DNA from: Loripinus fragilis
Taxonomy: Eukaryota; Mollusca; Bivalvia; Lucinida; Lucinidae
Reading direction: 5' to 3'
NCBI GenBank assembly: GCA_964019695.1
Contig: OZ026515.1
Coordinates: 36,472,994 to 36,536,993 of the forward strand
Length of the DNA stretch: 64,000 nucleotides
A model generated the notes under the pieces. The model worked only from the letters and a program-made list of their open reading frames with translations. It ran no database searches and was not told the origin of the DNA. This document shows, piece after piece, positions 1 through 12,636 of this stretch (positions within the stretch are counted from its first letter, which is position 1; each line of letters begins with the position of its first letter). The translations under genes and the position numbers were made by a program.

Positions 1-159
1 ATCTTACCTTACTGACAGCAACATGTTTTTGAAGTATTTCTACGACACCAAGACCCCCATACTGGTGACATATTGTCCATTACACCTACTGGGTAATTTG
101 CATGCTTTTACTTTGTCGTCTACTTATTGTTTTTCGAAACTACTTTCACGAATGCCATC

Positions 160-235
160 AGTGTCAAACAGTTCCGATCCTGATAAGGCCTGGGCCAGAT
201 CTGGGTCCAAATTGTTTGCAAAAGTTACCAAGAGA
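160..235. repeat. Short hairpin repeat, GTCAAACAGTTTGGATCC family
   Basis: Two arms that both read as gtcaaacagtttggatccag-like sequence face each other around the short loop at 181-200. The right arm reads ctgggtccaaattgtttgc. Related copies occur at 36796-36880, 38265-38300 and 38577-38640, and a similar core lies inside the piggyBac-type MITE at 32878-33120. Confidence 0.6.
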
Positions 236-330
236 CGATACTACATGAAGAAGGTAAAGAGCTCAGCAGAAACAATGTGCCCGGGGACTGTTGAAATGTG
301 GTAGGAATGAACTGAATCATCAATCGATGA

Positions 331-746
331 TTCTAATGCACTTGTAAATGCAACCGCGACGTCTGATTGGATAACGTCATAAATTTGCGACAGTATATCC
401 TGCGATATACTGTCGGAAACCCGACGTCATTACGTAACGTTGCTTTTCATTGGTTGACAAGTGAATATATGCAGCTGGCAAGCGGTTTTATGCAGCTGGC
501 AGCCGCTGGACATATAGGCGCAACAAAGTACATTTTCACTGTCTTTTTGAAGGGAAATGTTAATAGTGCATTAGAATGGGGATAACCATATTCAAAATTT
601 TCATTTTGGGAGGTATATCGTCGGATATACGTTCGGAAATCACGTTTTACGGCTCCGCTTACGCGTCGCCGTAAAACTAAATTTCCGACCGTATATCCGA
701 TGATATACCTCCCCAAAAGAAAATTTTGAATACAGTTATCCCCTAA
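331..746. mobile_element. Double-hairpin MITE, copy 1
   Basis: Part one (331-577) is bounded by inverted ATTCTAATGCACTT ends and contains a perfect small stem around gcgatatactgtc. Part two (577-746) is a long hairpin: ggggataaccatattcaaaa on the left faces the inverted copy at the right end, with the arms meeting near 655 in an acgcgtcg-type loop. A second copy with the same two-part layout is at 10263-10627. No transposase is present. Confidence 0.8.
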
Positions 747-897
747 TTTGTCACGTTTTTTACTACACTCAACCAAATTGCCAACCATCCATTTGCTTCG
801 ACCAAGGATAGTTCAATAAATCAATGCTACAATCATAATAATTATACAGAAGAAAGCTCAGGTGATCGATGCAGGATCACTTGGTACTCATGTTTAA

Positions 898-1195
898 GTC
901 ATATCACAACGTGCATTTATCGTATCATTCTGTTATTAGGACGTCCGTTTATCCTATCACTCTGGCATTGTGACGTTTGTTAAATATTACACTGTTATTG
1001 GAACGTTTGTTAAACATATCAAACTGATATCGGGACGTTCGTTTACCCTTTCACAATGTGTTCAGGGCTTTCTTTAATTCTATCACACTGTTATCGGGAC
1101 ATTATTTAATCCTATCACACTGTTATTGGGACGCTCGTTAATGCTATCACACTGTTATTGTGATATTTGTTTATCCGATCACACTGTTCCTGTGA
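898..1195. repeat. Tandem array of about 34-bp units
   Basis: The unit resembles tatcacactgttattgggac followed by gttcgtttatcc and recurs about eight times with substitutions and length changes of a few bases. The array is direct and non-coding, and I recognise no known satellite. Confidence 0.75.
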
Positions 1196-1199
1196 AGGC

Positions 1200-2930
1200 T
1201 TTTCGTAGGGGTTTACGGATGCCCAAGTCAAGTTCATCTCAGCACTGAATAGCGATAATTACGAGGGGGGTTCAATATGTAACGAAAACCCATTCATAAC
1301 TCCATCCACAAACGCGTTAGGATTTAATGTCATTTGCCAAACGAAAGATCAAAGCGTCGCTGTTATACTGGTGCATAAAACATTATTTTATCTTTCCAAA
1401 TCCAATATGTTACAGGCTTTTTAAAAAGCACACTAATATACACTGCATATATTTTCCTCCAAATTGCAGAGACTCATTTTAACAAAGGTAGAAAGGCATG
1501 CTGTATTTTCTAAAACAATCATTTAATATGCATGAATCACACATCCTTAGTTTTCTGACTTATTTCCCCTTAATCTGCTATAACGATACAAACTTTTGAC
1601 CGGTACCGATGTCTCGTGCAAACGGTTTTAGTACGTTACCCCCTCTTACGTTGACGTCGTTTAAAGCAATGGACGTAACACTAAAATGCGTATGGTTCTT
1701 GAAAATCGGAAATGTGGCTTTGTACCAGGAAAAGGCAATTTTGATTGTATCGAAGTTTCAGTAAACACAGTACATAGGCAGCAGACCAGCTAAACTGAAA
1801 CCAATGTCTAGGGGTATCTCATCTGAGTGGTATACCATTTTCGTTTCCTATAATTTTATTGTCTGAAATTAGCCAGCCAGATTATGTACATGTTAATACG
1901 TGTAGTAATGTCCAAATAATGCATCCGGATGCAAACATCGATGAAACGCGGTATTTTGTCTGATCCATTTCAGTGTTAGCCAATGATGGCATTCTTTTAA
2001 GTGATTTTCTTATTTCAAATGACGTACTTGGGGGTACTTTATGAGTGAGATTAAATATGGAATTTTCAAAATCGGCTTTATTACTTGCAAATGAACATCG
2101 AAGCGACCAGAAAAAATGTTACAAAAGATTTTCGTATGAATTTTCGCTATGTATTCGTTCACGCAAAAACGACTCTGTCAATGGAATGCCAGAAAAAGTA
2201 GCATCAAGGAGGATTTTAACCAAAATGACAGCTTCAGTATTTCATAGATTATGAAGCAACTTCAAAAATTTTTGCAGGTATAAATCTCCAATATATGGAT
2301 ATTTACCACACGAAGAAGCAGACTGAAAACATCACTCGTTCATGTAGTTATCTGCTTTTGAAAACATTGTTTTATTTCATATCGCAGTGTACTTCAGCGC
2401 CCTATCTTGAAAGTGGCTTGTGTAAATTAGATAATGAGCTGGACAACTGCAATGTTAGAGATATGTAGCCAAGAAACAGACCTTTAAATTAAAGTAATTA
2501 CGAAGTGTTGAAATATAAAACTTTAGGATATACTGGGCTGTTTTCATTACATATTGAACGCCCCTCGTACATCAAGAATTTTCAACTAGCGTTATAGTTC
2601 GACCAGATAAGAAAGACTGGGCGGTTCTTAGCTAAGATCCACCCGTGGACATTTCCATTTTAAAATCGGTAAGACAGAGTCTATTTATTCACCTGTGAAG
2701 CGCTTTACACCTGTATACCTGTGAACTATACCTGTAGTAGTTTTGAGCCCTATTTTTTAGAAAAAGGCGTTTCGAATTAATTTGGATAACAAGGAGACTG
2801 ACTAATCTAGATATATGTGCTCAGACAATTTTTGAAATATTAACTATTCTAATAATTTATCTTACTGAATAAGTAAATAAAATAATGGTCTGCAATTAAA
2901 TTTTAATCACACTTACGTTTCACTATAAAT
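1200..2930. other. No recognisable feature
   Basis: AT-rich single-copy-looking DNA. A 69-codon open frame at 2045-2254 has no recognisable motif, and no splice-site and family pattern could be matched. I see no repeat structure. Confidence 0.5.
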
Positions 2931-3145
2931 TCATCAGCACACGAGATGATGGTTCTTGTTACATCGGCGTGTGGCGAAGGCTCCGACGAGACTGCATGTA
3001 TGCATGCCCTCGCCAGGACTTTCGCTATTCGTATATACAAAGTATGCAAGTTGAAGACGACTTTGAACAACTTTTAGACATCTAGTCCCTCTGGACACGC
3101 CCAAATGAGCGAATGTTAGAGGCTTTTGCGGATATGCGATAAGAC

Positions 3146-3298
3146 CAGGCCTAGAGGTTATAAAACTTGAGTACAGTCTCAAACTCAAAATAAAGCGTAA
3201 CGATTGGCTGCTTGCGGACACGTGTCCGCAAGCAGCCAATCATTGCGCTTTATTTTGAGTTTAAGAATGAACTCAAGTTTTATAACCTCGAGGCCTGA
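3146..3298. mobile_element. Near-perfect palindromic MITE
   Basis: Two 76-base arms meet at 3221/3222 in the palindrome tgcggacacgtgtccgca. The arms match almost throughout, including ggttataaaacttgagt on the left and its complement on the right; the outer ends are aggcct. The shape is that of a hairpin MITE. Target duplications are not obvious. Confidence 0.8.
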
Positions 3299-6200
3299 TC
3301 TCGTGTTTGTATACCCTTTTCTCATGATCCATATACTTAACCCTTGTCCCGCTGAATTCTAAATGGTGATTGATTATTGTCTCCAGCTTAAAAACCAAAT
3401 GAGTTTTGCCATACAGACAGAATTTGAAGAAGTTGCAAACCTACGCTCCCCCGAAATTTCACAATATATCTATCCCGGTAAATGAAATGCAACTTCTTAT
3501 AGACGGATGGCTGAGAATGGGCTTGCTCCCCCCCCCCCCCCCCCTAGGGAATTTCGCAGACATATCCTATCTTGTAGAAAATTGGAAGCCGAGTCTTTTA
3601 AGAGATGTTTGCACTCTGTGCTCCGGGGCGTTAGTCTGTAAGAGCCTGTAACATACGTTACTTAATCAAACTAAGAAAAAGTAAATTGAAAGTTTGGGCT
3701 ACAAATTAAAGACATTAAAATATTTATTTCTAAAAATCATTCATATAGTCTGCATACCGGATATCTTAACTACGTATGACAGCTATTTGAACAAAATTGC
3801 GGCTTCCTAAGGTGTCATATGCGTTACATAAATCAGATAACCCATTAAAATTTGCAAGTGTGGCTAACATTATTTATATTCACAATCTCTCTGTGTGTTT
3901 TGCAGAATGTTTTTAACCATGTCTGACTAGCTTATGCAATTGGCTATCAGAAAAATTAAAGTTTGTTTCCCTAGCTTAAATATTTTTTTCTGAAATAAGC
4001 AATTAAACAACCCTACCCCTACCCAGTTTTAAGGTGAAATGTTTGGTATTAAAACTAAAGTAAAAATAGTTAAAAAAATATTTGCAGTTGATGAATGTGT
4101 TTCATTGTTTGGGATTTATTTGCTTATATGAAAAGACTCATAAATCTGCAAGTTTGTTGCAAAATTTTTAATATCAGAGGCTGTAACATATGTTACCTGA
4201 TGTAATAAATGGGCAAGCTCATTGTCGTAAGATATGCCTAAAATGTTTTAATCTCCTCAAGGGAATTTTGCAGACATATTCCTTCTTATAGTACAACTTG
4301 AGCTGCATCGAATAAGGGATGTTTGCACTCTCTATGTTGGGGCGTTAGTCTGAAACAGCGTGTTACATGCGTTACTATATCAAATAAAGGATATGTAGTT
4401 TGAAAGTTTGAGCTAAAATTGTGAAAAAACTCGCAACTGTTGGATATCTTACATTGTTTAGGGATTTTAAACTGCCTCCTATGATAATGACTTATAGATC
4501 TGATAGTTGTCATCAAGTTTTAAAGATAAGAGAGCATTACATATGCTAGCGTGATAAGTAAAATCATCAAACAGTATTTTGACATCAAGCTGAGTAAGGG
4601 CCTGCTCCATCATAATCCCCTTTGGAATTCTGCAGACAAATTACATCTTATGTAACCATTCAATGTGCATTTAATAAGAAATGTTTGCACTCTGTAAGCC
4701 GGGGCGTTAGCCTGTAACAGCTTGTTACATACGTTACTATATCAATTTGAGAATAAGAAATTTGAATGTTTGAGCTACCAAAAGAAGACATTAAAATTAT
4801 CTAATAAATTGACATTCACATAGTCTTAATACTGGATGTCTTTACTATATATGGAAGCTGTTTAACATTAATACGGCTAACTGTGGTGTTATGTGCGTTA
4901 CATGAACCTAATTATAATTTAAAAGCTATAATTGTGGCTATCGTCATGTAGTTAAACAACTACTATGACTTAGTTTCAAACTGTTTTATTAGATTTTACA
5001 AACATATACTCAATTGATGAATAGGAAAAAACAAGTTTGCTTTTCTATCTTAAATATAGTGTCTTATAGGAGCTAATACACAGCCCTATTTCCAGTTTTA
5101 CAGAGAAGTGAATTTTGTTATTATCGTTTAAGTAAAACACATGAAAGCGATTACAGCGTGTGGATATTTTTCATTTTCTTAGTCTGTCTTGCTCATATAT
5201 CTACAAGATGTCATTAAGTTTAAGATCAGGACACTTAATGTGTACTTATAAGTCTTTGGTACCAAAACACTAGAAATTATATTCATTTCTGATTTTCAAG
5301 CCCATGGACTGGTGTTACAGATGTTATCAATGACCTCTAATACTGTGCATATAATGCTAAATATAGAGCCACAAATAGAAAAGATAGTTTTACATTTTTA
5401 CAAGAAAATACAATAAATGAAATGGTCCAAACTATTTCTCATCGATTTAACACTCATGTTAAACATTTGTCATTGTCTGCTTCTGTGGTAATCATTATTA
5501 TCACACGCCTCCTTGCAACTAGTAGAATCACACACAATATTTCAATCATTTACTGTTATTCAATTTTACCACCAATCCACTCAAAATTGATGAGCCATTA
5601 TCAGCTTTCCAATTTTGCCATTTATGGCTTGGAACATTCGGAAACTGATATGAATTCCTAATAGTTGGCTCTTTGAGTATGTGTTTCAAGTGATACTCTG
5701 CAAGTAGGAGAAAGACTAAAGCTTTACAAGGAGGAAAACTATGCCATTAAGAGCAATGAGTACCTGGACTGATGTACCTTGATATATATGTGATAAAGAA
5801 TCATATCTTAGCTGGTTAACTTTTATAAATGTAGCCTTTCTATACATGCAACCCACATATTTTCATCTAATAATGTCTCTGCACTTATTATCTTTCCCCA
5901 AGCATTCAAAAACTTATTTGAAGTCTATGTACTTCTGAAGTGCTGAAACCGAGGTAACTCTTTCCCTTCAGATAAACGAACTAGATGTATCACAGCAGGT
6001 AAAGCAATGGAATGCAGGATGAACAGAGCGCAAATTAGACCCTTTCAATTCAATGATTCACTAAGTTTCTAAGATAAGAGCGCTTATTAAAGGATGTAAC
6101 ATATATAACTTGTCATAATAAATGAGTAAGGGCATTGTCGTGACATCCTTTTTGATTACACAGTCAGAGGCAAGTGTTTTCAATTTCAGTGTTTTCAATG

Positions 6201-6379
6201 GATCGTGAAATGAGGCACCTTATCAACTTGTTTACTCTGTATAAATCTTCCATAGAGCATAATATAGAACTACTGGTTATCCCATTCTACCTATAGTCCA
6301 CTTTCCTTCTTTTGAATGCAACAGCTAATATTATGGCTGCAAAAACTGAGAAATCATAGGTTTTACATTATTTTTAGAC

Positions 6380-7020
6380 ATGCTTCAGTGCACTGACATA
6401 AAAAAACAACCAACTGCAAACATAATTGATGGCAATGTCCAACTTCATATTCTTTCTCTTATACCAGAAAACTTTCAAGGTGTAACAGAAATTGTTTCAG
6501 ACGGTCTGCCAAAACCATTAAGAGTCAACATTGTAACTAAAGAAAACTTATAAAGTTCTTTGGGCGCAGCAAAATACTATTGAATTAATACCTGAGGACT
6601 TAAGCACCAAAGGACTGGATAGGTTCCATGGCAAATGATGCAAAAAAGCAGCCTATCAAATTTCTGTTTGACCAATGTCAGAAATCTTAAAGAATTCTTA
6701 GAGGTACACGGTAGAGACATAGATTTTGCAAAATCAGAGCAAAGTTATCATTTGACTAGCACGGATGCAGAGGCAGCTGCAGTTAGATTGCTCTTGCCAC
6801 TTCACAGGAAGAGATATATACCAGAGCCATACTCCATTGTATGCATATATGTGAAATGGCATTAAACCCATATTTAATCAGGTGTTTGATCCCGTGACAC
6901 TGACATGCTGTCTCTGCTTTTGAAGAATGCTAAGGATTCAAGTTTGGCTGAGTCAAGTTGTTTGACGCTGGCACTGGCCACACATACAAAGAAAATTAAG
7001 TCTTTTGATGGCTAAAGAGG
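6380..7020 (+). pseudogene. Decayed mobile-element ORF of the DGN / EADTR / DTD type
   Basis: Conceptual pieces in shifting frames read LQCTDIKKQPTANIIDGNVQ and LHILSLIPENFQG, then IKFLFDQC, then LKEFLEVHGRDI, LTSTDAEAAAVRLLLPLH, and finally RDTDMLSLLLKNAKDS. This order (a DGN motif, a middle block, an acidic motif that in intact relatives reads like EEADTR, then DTDVL) matches a protein I recall from many uncharacterised invertebrate mobile-element entries, possibly with a PIN-like nuclease fold. Several stops and frameshifts show it is dead. It sits at the centre of the foldback element and is probably its former transposition protein. I cannot name the superfamily. Confidence 0.55.
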
Positions 7021-7447
7021 AGAATCACATGAAATGCTTATAAGTGATGTTTGTCACAATTACCAAATTTAAAAAGTAATCTTAATTAATGTAACACATA
7101 TAACACCATAGGAAGCTGTATATTTGTTAAAAATCTTTTCTTGTGTATCAAAGGTATTCAGCATGCAGACTACATGAATAATTCAAATAAATAGATAGTT
7201 ATATGTCTTTTTTCTGTTTCTCAGACTTTCAATTCATTTATTCTTAAATTGATATGGTAACATACGTATCATACCATTACAGGCTAACCCCCTAGTTAAT
7301 AGAGTGCAAACATCTCTTATTTGATGCAGCTTGAATTGTTCTTTAAGGTAGGATATGTCTGCACAATTCCCAGAGGGGTGGAGAGGAACAGGGTTGTACT
7401 CAGTTTGCAGTCCTAATACAATGTCATGATTCTACTGGTTGTGATGA

Positions 7448-7654
7448 TTTGTTTGTTTGTTTGATTTGATTCTTTACGTCCCATCAACAATATTTCAGTT
7501 ATATAGGGACGGGTCTTCCTGGGTTGAACCAGTACTAAGCTAGGATAAATGTGTCTTGCTCAAAGACCACAACACAGTGACGCCGGTTAGGCTCAAACCC
7601 GCGGCCTTTCGGTCTCGAGTCAAGCACTCTACCACTGAGCCATTGCGCTCTCGT
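7448..7654 (-). mobile_element. tRNA-derived SINE, copy 1
   Basis: Read on the minus strand it starts with gagcgcaatggctcagtggt, an A-box-like tRNA head, then a B-box-like gggtttgagcc. The body is shared with the other two copies and the tail is gatgggacgtaaagaatcaa followed by short repeats. It is flanked by the 13-bp direct duplication CTGGTTGTGATGA at 7435-7447 and 7655-7667, which proves insertion by retrotransposition into the older foldback element. Further copies are at 47159-47341 and 50808-51003. Confidence 0.88.
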
Positions 7655-8821
7655 CTGGTTGTGATGAAATGGGTGATAATTTTGCAATAGAAGCAGACAC
7701 AATGATAGACATTGTGAGGGTGACTTGAATAAAGATTGTTTTTGAAAAATTTTATTTAATAGGAATATTTATTAAATTGTGTCATTTAAATGAGAACTAT
7801 TATTTTCTATCTGTATGTCTTTTTATTTTAATATTATAGACATTAGGAAATATGAGATTAAAAAGGTTATATATAACATAGGTAACACAATTCTATGGGC
7901 TTGTTATCAGCAATGACTGTAATTACTAAGACTAAGGCACCAAAGGCTAGAGATTAATAGGAAAACATGTGAAAAACAGTATTTTTCTGAAATATCATCT
8001 CTTACTTCCAAGAAAATTTCCTAGCTCTTTCATTATGTCATGTAACATACGTTACATACTTTAATAAGTGCTCTGATCCTGATGTCAAACTTGCAAATGT
8101 ATGATTCTTTATTGCATTCGCAAGACAGTGCCAAAAATGTAAGATATCCACGAGCGTCAAATATTTTCATATATTTTTCTTCAATAATAGATACCAAAAT
8201 TGGATACTTAAAATTGGGGGTAGGGTTGTTTAATAGCTCATATAAAACAATGTATTTGAGATAGAAAAGCAAACTTTGTTTTTTCTTTTAGTCAAATAAG
8301 TGTTTTAGTAAAGTAAGATTAAAAACACTTGTAAAAATGCACAAATCGTCTGTAAAATGAATGATGTTAGTCACGATTTCAACTTTCAAAGGGAAATTTA
8401 ATCTATGTAACGCATATAACACCATTGAAGGCTGTGATTTTGTTTAAAATGCTGCTTTTATGTAGCTTAGGCATCCAGCTTGCAAGCTACATAAGAAATT
8501 TGAATAATTAGATTGTTTAATGTCTTCTCTCTGTAGCTCAAACTTTCATTTTGAATTTTTCCTTCGTTTGTTACAGTAACATATGTAACAGGCTGTCAGA
8601 GACTAACGCCCCGGAGCACAGAGTGCAAACATCTCTTAAAAGATGCGGCTTGAAATTTTCTTCAAGATAGGATATGTCTGCGAAATTCCATAGGGGGGGG
8701 GGGGGAGCTGGACCTTTTTTAGCTCGAAGTCTATTAAACAAAAAGAACAAAAGATTAAGAACTGTTGTGATAAAATGTTTCCTTCCTTAGGATGGCCCTT
8801 GGTCCCAGGCGCTATCAAACC

Positions 8822-8841
8822 AGTGTGTGTGTATGTGTGTG

Positions 8842-8889
<48 letters not shown>

Positions 8890-8902
8890 TGTGTGTGTGT
8901 GT
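8822..8902. repeat. (GT)n / (GTGC)n microsatellite
   Basis: A run of gt repeats, then about nine gtgc/gcgt tetranucleotides, then gt again. Open frames on the minus strand (His-Thr/Ala-Arg-Thr repeats) are by-products. Confidence 0.95.
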
Positions 8903-9055
8903 AAAATGGTGACGATTCCGGAAAAACAATCAATACACACTTCCCGCGAATAAGTAAAAAATTCATTGAACTCAACGACCATTAGGCGTCAGCTCCTGCT
9001 TTGTTGTAGTTCAGGCGTAATAATTTCTGGTTGTTTTTCCTTCTCTGATTTTCCT

Positions 9056-9470
9056 ATTCTACTTCTGGTCCACTGTTTGTCGAATGTGTCATCCAGGTAA
9101 GTTCAGAAACCTTATCAGCATCATACACGTTCTCAGTGTGGTCTTGTTTCAAAAATAGTAAGTGAGTATGATCAGGAAATACCACAATTACAAACTGCAG
9201 ACAACCCCGTGGCACCGCGAGGAAGAGCCGCTCAACCATCACGAGACACCAGGAAGACAAATAAAGCAAAGCAATCAGCTCTCTCTCTTCCCCATCAAGA
9301 TGATTGCAATACTAGAATGGACATAAAGGAACGTACAACAAACCATAGAACAATTACAGACTCCCACAATGGGAGTAACAATAAACAAAAAGTCAACAAC
9401 AACAGAACCACCGCCTTAGAACGGATAGCAGCCTAAGCCACCGGGGGGGGGGGGGCTTAAATGCATTTTA
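9056..9470 (-). repeat. Dispersed repeat with CCGTTCCAAGG-type end, diverged copy
   Basis: The stretch ...aacagaaccaccgccttagaacgg and the G run at 9441-9456 correspond, in reverse complement, to 17401-17640. The same family has its clearest copies at 44575-44962 and 55400-55800 (motif ctgaccgttccaaggcggta followed by cttctttt). It is probably a non-coding part of a high-copy bivalve element of unknown class. Confidence 0.6.
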
Positions 9471-9751
9471 CTGGTACCAAATCTTCGCCCTAGATTCTGC
9501 TGTTGTTGAAGTACAAGAAATGTTCAGCTCGCATGGAGGCCATCTAACTAATGCAATGTATCATCATGGAAAACACTCTAATCAAATTAACACTCCATGA
9601 TGAAACAAAGAAAAGGGCTCATGACTCACAGATAGTCAAGCTAAAGAAAACCTCAAGTTGAGCCACGGTGGGTCCAGCTACAGATAAGCATCAGGCACCA
9701 ACCCACCGATTTCAATCCTGAACAAAATATTTACATTCTCAATGTAGCTGC

Positions 9752-10162
9752 CTTAGATGAAACCATAATTCCTAGCTGCTTGCATTTTCCGATGCAAAAC
9801 ATTGAGCAGTCACGTGGTCTAGGTCGCGCCTCTAGGTGGAGTAACGTCAACGTCAACCAATAACTTTCTTTGTTTATCAACAATTGCGTGACGCCATTCG
9901 TGTATCGCCACGACGTTATGTACTGGAATTTCGTTCGCTGGCTGTTCCAATAGCTCCGTTACAAATAAAATATTCCATTTTTTTCAATTATATCAGCGAA
10001 TTTTGGTGGATGATAATTAAGTGTATTTTTTTATAAATATAAAATGTAAATATAAGGATTGAAATTCAGATTTTTAGCTTGAACTGGATGATGCAAAGCA
10101 GTAGCGTTTTAATGTCTCCGAGAAGCCCAGTGCAAGCTAAAAATCTGCATTTCAATCCTTAA
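9752..10162. repeat. Dispersed repeat with terminal hairpin, copy 1
   Basis: A related copy lies at 18580-19040, sharing the order ccttagatg..., tgcattttc, gtatcgccacgac, ctgttccaa, and tgtctcc.agaagccc. In this copy, 10054-10087 (aaggattgaaattcagattt...) is the inverted match of 10128-10162, forming a hairpin about 110 bases long. Confidence 0.65.
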
Positions 10163-10262
10163 TTACATGCTGGGTCCTTCTCATTCCCTGTTAGGGCATC
10201 TGTAGCCCTGACATATTGAAGGATGCCATCTTCCTTACGAAAGTACTGTACTGTATATAAAA

Positions 10263-10627
10263 TTCTAATGCACTTGATTTTGTTACGCGACGTCTGATTG
10301 GATAACGTCAAAATTTGCGACAGTATATCCTGCGATATACTGTCGGAAATAGTTTGACGTCATTGATTACGTCACATCTCGTAGAATGACGTGCGGCTTT
10401 ATGGGGCTTCCAACGCTCCAATTCGGGACGAAACTGCAGAAATGCATTAGAATGGGGATAACCATATTCAAAATTTTCATTTTGGGAGGTATATCGTCGG
10501 ATATACGGTCGGAAATCACGTTTTACGGCTCCGCTTGCGCGTCGCCGTAAAACTAAATTTCCGACGACCGTATATTCGACGATATACCTTGCCAAATGAA
10601 AATTTTGAATACAGTTATCCCCTAATT
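10263..10627. mobile_element. Double-hairpin MITE, copy 2
   Basis: Same two-part structure as 331-746: ATTCTAATGCACTT at 10262, its inverse near 10441-10453, then the ggggataac hairpin with arms meeting near 10536. The arms are nearly identical between copies except for short indels, which suggests fairly recent spread. Confidence 0.8.
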
Positions 10628-10934
10628 GGAGATAGAACGTTTGAGAGGTAAAATAGGTGCCTTTTAATTTTCTGTATCTCCTGATTTTGATGCTAGAGTC
10701 AAGCTCATAAACTAAATATGCAACTTCATAGTAGGTTGTTTGAAATAAAGACAAGTCATATGCTTTGTTTTGTTTTGCCGCCCTTGTGCAATGTCCAAGT
10801 TCTTCCTAGCTACGTCATGAGCAGTTTTCAAGGTGGTCTCAAGATAAGCCACATAGCTTGCTTCTGTTACCAATTAATGTACCCTACTCTTACGCTTATA
10901 CAGCACACCAATAGGTTGCATTGTTTCCGAACCG

Positions 10935-11280
10935 AACATCAATATAACTTAGGGATCTTTCATGCAAACCAAGTATCTATGTGCCTTAATCCACATCTGA
11001 ACTAAGAGTAAGGTTGGCACCGTGAAACGGCACCAGTAAAATATTTTTGCTGACCGTTTCAAGGTGGTACTTCTTTTGAGGACCATTCATGTTATTTCTG
11101 TCGTGTGTTTGTTATGCTTCTGTGCGCGTCTGCTTAATATTGACTTGTGGTCACCTGCTGGGAAAGGGCTGACCTCTTGCCTCTCGTTTGTGATGGTCTA
11201 ATTGTGAGTTTGTTACTGTCCCATTGGTATCCTGGGACAGATGTGGTACTTAATTGTATCGATTCCTAATCTTTGCCCTC
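10935..11280 (+). repeat. Dispersed bivalve repeat (CCGTTCCAAGG family)
   Basis: Order of conserved blocks: gatctttcatgcaaacca, caccgtgaaacggcacc, agtaaaatattt, accgtttcaaggtggtactt, cacctgctgggaaagggctg, ttgtatcgattcctaatctt. The same order is seen at 16860-17246 (inverted), 44575-44940 and 55400-55755, and partly at 33313-33440. Confidence 0.75.
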
Positions 11281-11524
11281 TTTCTAATATTGTCTATGCG
11301 CAGTCGAACATATAGTGCTGGCTATTTGTTGAAGACGTACATCCAAGTATCTTCGGTCTGCTGTCTTTTTAAGATAGCGTCTAAAATATTACGGAATGGT
11401 GCGGTTATATCATCAGCCGACACATCGAAAGGAGTGGCTCTAGTTTTGGCAATCTCCAACAAACCACACAGGGACAAACAAAGATTTTCATCAAAGTGTC
11501 TTCCATGGTCTCTATGGATTTGTA

Positions 11525-12437
11525 AGTGGGTCATCCAATAAAGAATGAGACTTTTTCTATAGTACAGTGAATTTACATGCTAGACTTGTGAAATCTCCTT
11601 CAACGCTAGCGTGTCTTTTTGGCTATTCACATAAACCATATTCGTCGAGTTACACAGTTCAAACTTTTGTTGCTAGGCAACATTAGAAGACTAGGCAAAC
11701 ATCCGTGCTCACTATAGCTGGTCACCATGGCAGCAGGTTAAAATGTATAGTTTATTTTTCCATGATTACTTATACATGCTCATGCAATCTATCTATAACC
11801 AATAGCAGAAAGTAATATTTCAGAGTCTTGAACTGTTACTATGGAAACAAAGCTTAAAAAAATCAAGTTTTTAAGAAAAAACTGGTATTTTCCACTGACC
11901 TCACGACTTATAACGTTAATATCAAATAGTTGAAGGCAATTTTAGTGAACAGGGTTCTGTTCATCTATACCTAATTAAAATCAGCTGCACGTAGTGAAAC
12001 ATTTTGTGGGATATCCTTCACTAACATAGTTACCATAGCAACACAAAGTAGAGTGTTTATAAAAAATCAAGTAAATCGGTTGCTAGGCAACCAAAATAAA
12101 GGTTATGCATAATAAGTTCTTCTTTCATTGCATTTTATGTAACACTAAGATTGTTCAGTAGAATAAATGGTAACAATAGGTTAAATTCTACCAATGAGCG
12201 AAAACAAATGACGTTGGTTTACCGTGGGTATGCAAAAAATAGTGTGAACGTGGCCATGCATCTTCAAGTCCTTCCACAAAACATTCCATTACTATGGCAA
12301 CTGATCAATCACAAGCATATTTTTTATATTCCTGAATTGCTAAGATGTTATTCTTTTAGTATGGTGAATTTTATCTAAATACACACACAGATTTTCTAAC
12401 TATGAAGAAAGTCTCATTCTTTATTGGATGACCCTCG
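11525..12437. mobile_element. Non-autonomous mariner-like element (913 bp)
   Basis: The left end agtgggtcatccaataaaga and the right end, inverted, cgagggtcatccaataaaga, continue to match through atgagacttt.ttc. TA dinucleotides flank both ends (11523-11524 and 12438-12439). The start (TA)CGAGGGT and the internal AATGAGAC resemble mariner-family ends. No transposase frame is left. The interior includes several short g(t)tgctaggcaac inverted motifs, at 11669-11680 and 12080-12091 among others. Confidence 0.75.
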
Positions 12438-12636
12438 TATAAGGCAAAGAAACTGATTGATGAAACCATCTACTAGTCACTTAGCGGCCAATTCTGCAAA
12501 TGGGACTAATATATAAATATGAACATGTTCCATTGGGAAACCACCATAAACCCTTTTATCAGTTCTACTCTTGCATGTCTATCTAACTTCTTATTAACGT
12601 TGCATACCTTACATGACTGGACAAATAGATAACAGT

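Larger units (their letters stand above)
3525..8708. mobile_element. 5.2-kb foldback DNA transposon with nested repeat arms
   Basis: The left end reads gctccccc, a C run, then tagggaatttcgcagacata. The right end is its inverted match, tatgtctgcgaaattcc, a G run, then gagc. A module of about 115 bp (cagacata...gatgtttgcactctgt...ggggcgttag...gtaacatacgttac) occurs in direct orientation at 3550-3662, 4258-4377 and 4612-4741, and inverted at 7256-7386 and 8574-8692. A second module (ggtgttat..gcgttaca) is at 3790-3860 and 4862-4935, and inverted at 7068-7117 and 8393-8447. The arms therefore consist of mirrored repeats around a central part with a decayed ORF. A SINE has inserted at 7448-7654. 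I could not identify a target duplication, so the exact ends are uncertain. Confidence 0.75.

Noticed and set aside
2045..2254. 69-codon open frame
   Set aside because: No recognisable motif, no supporting splice sites, and length expected by chance in AT-rich DNA.
7448..7654. tRNA gene
   Set aside because: The tRNA-like head is only the promoter part of a SINE. There is no complete cloverleaf, and a target duplication surrounds the whole 207-bp unit.
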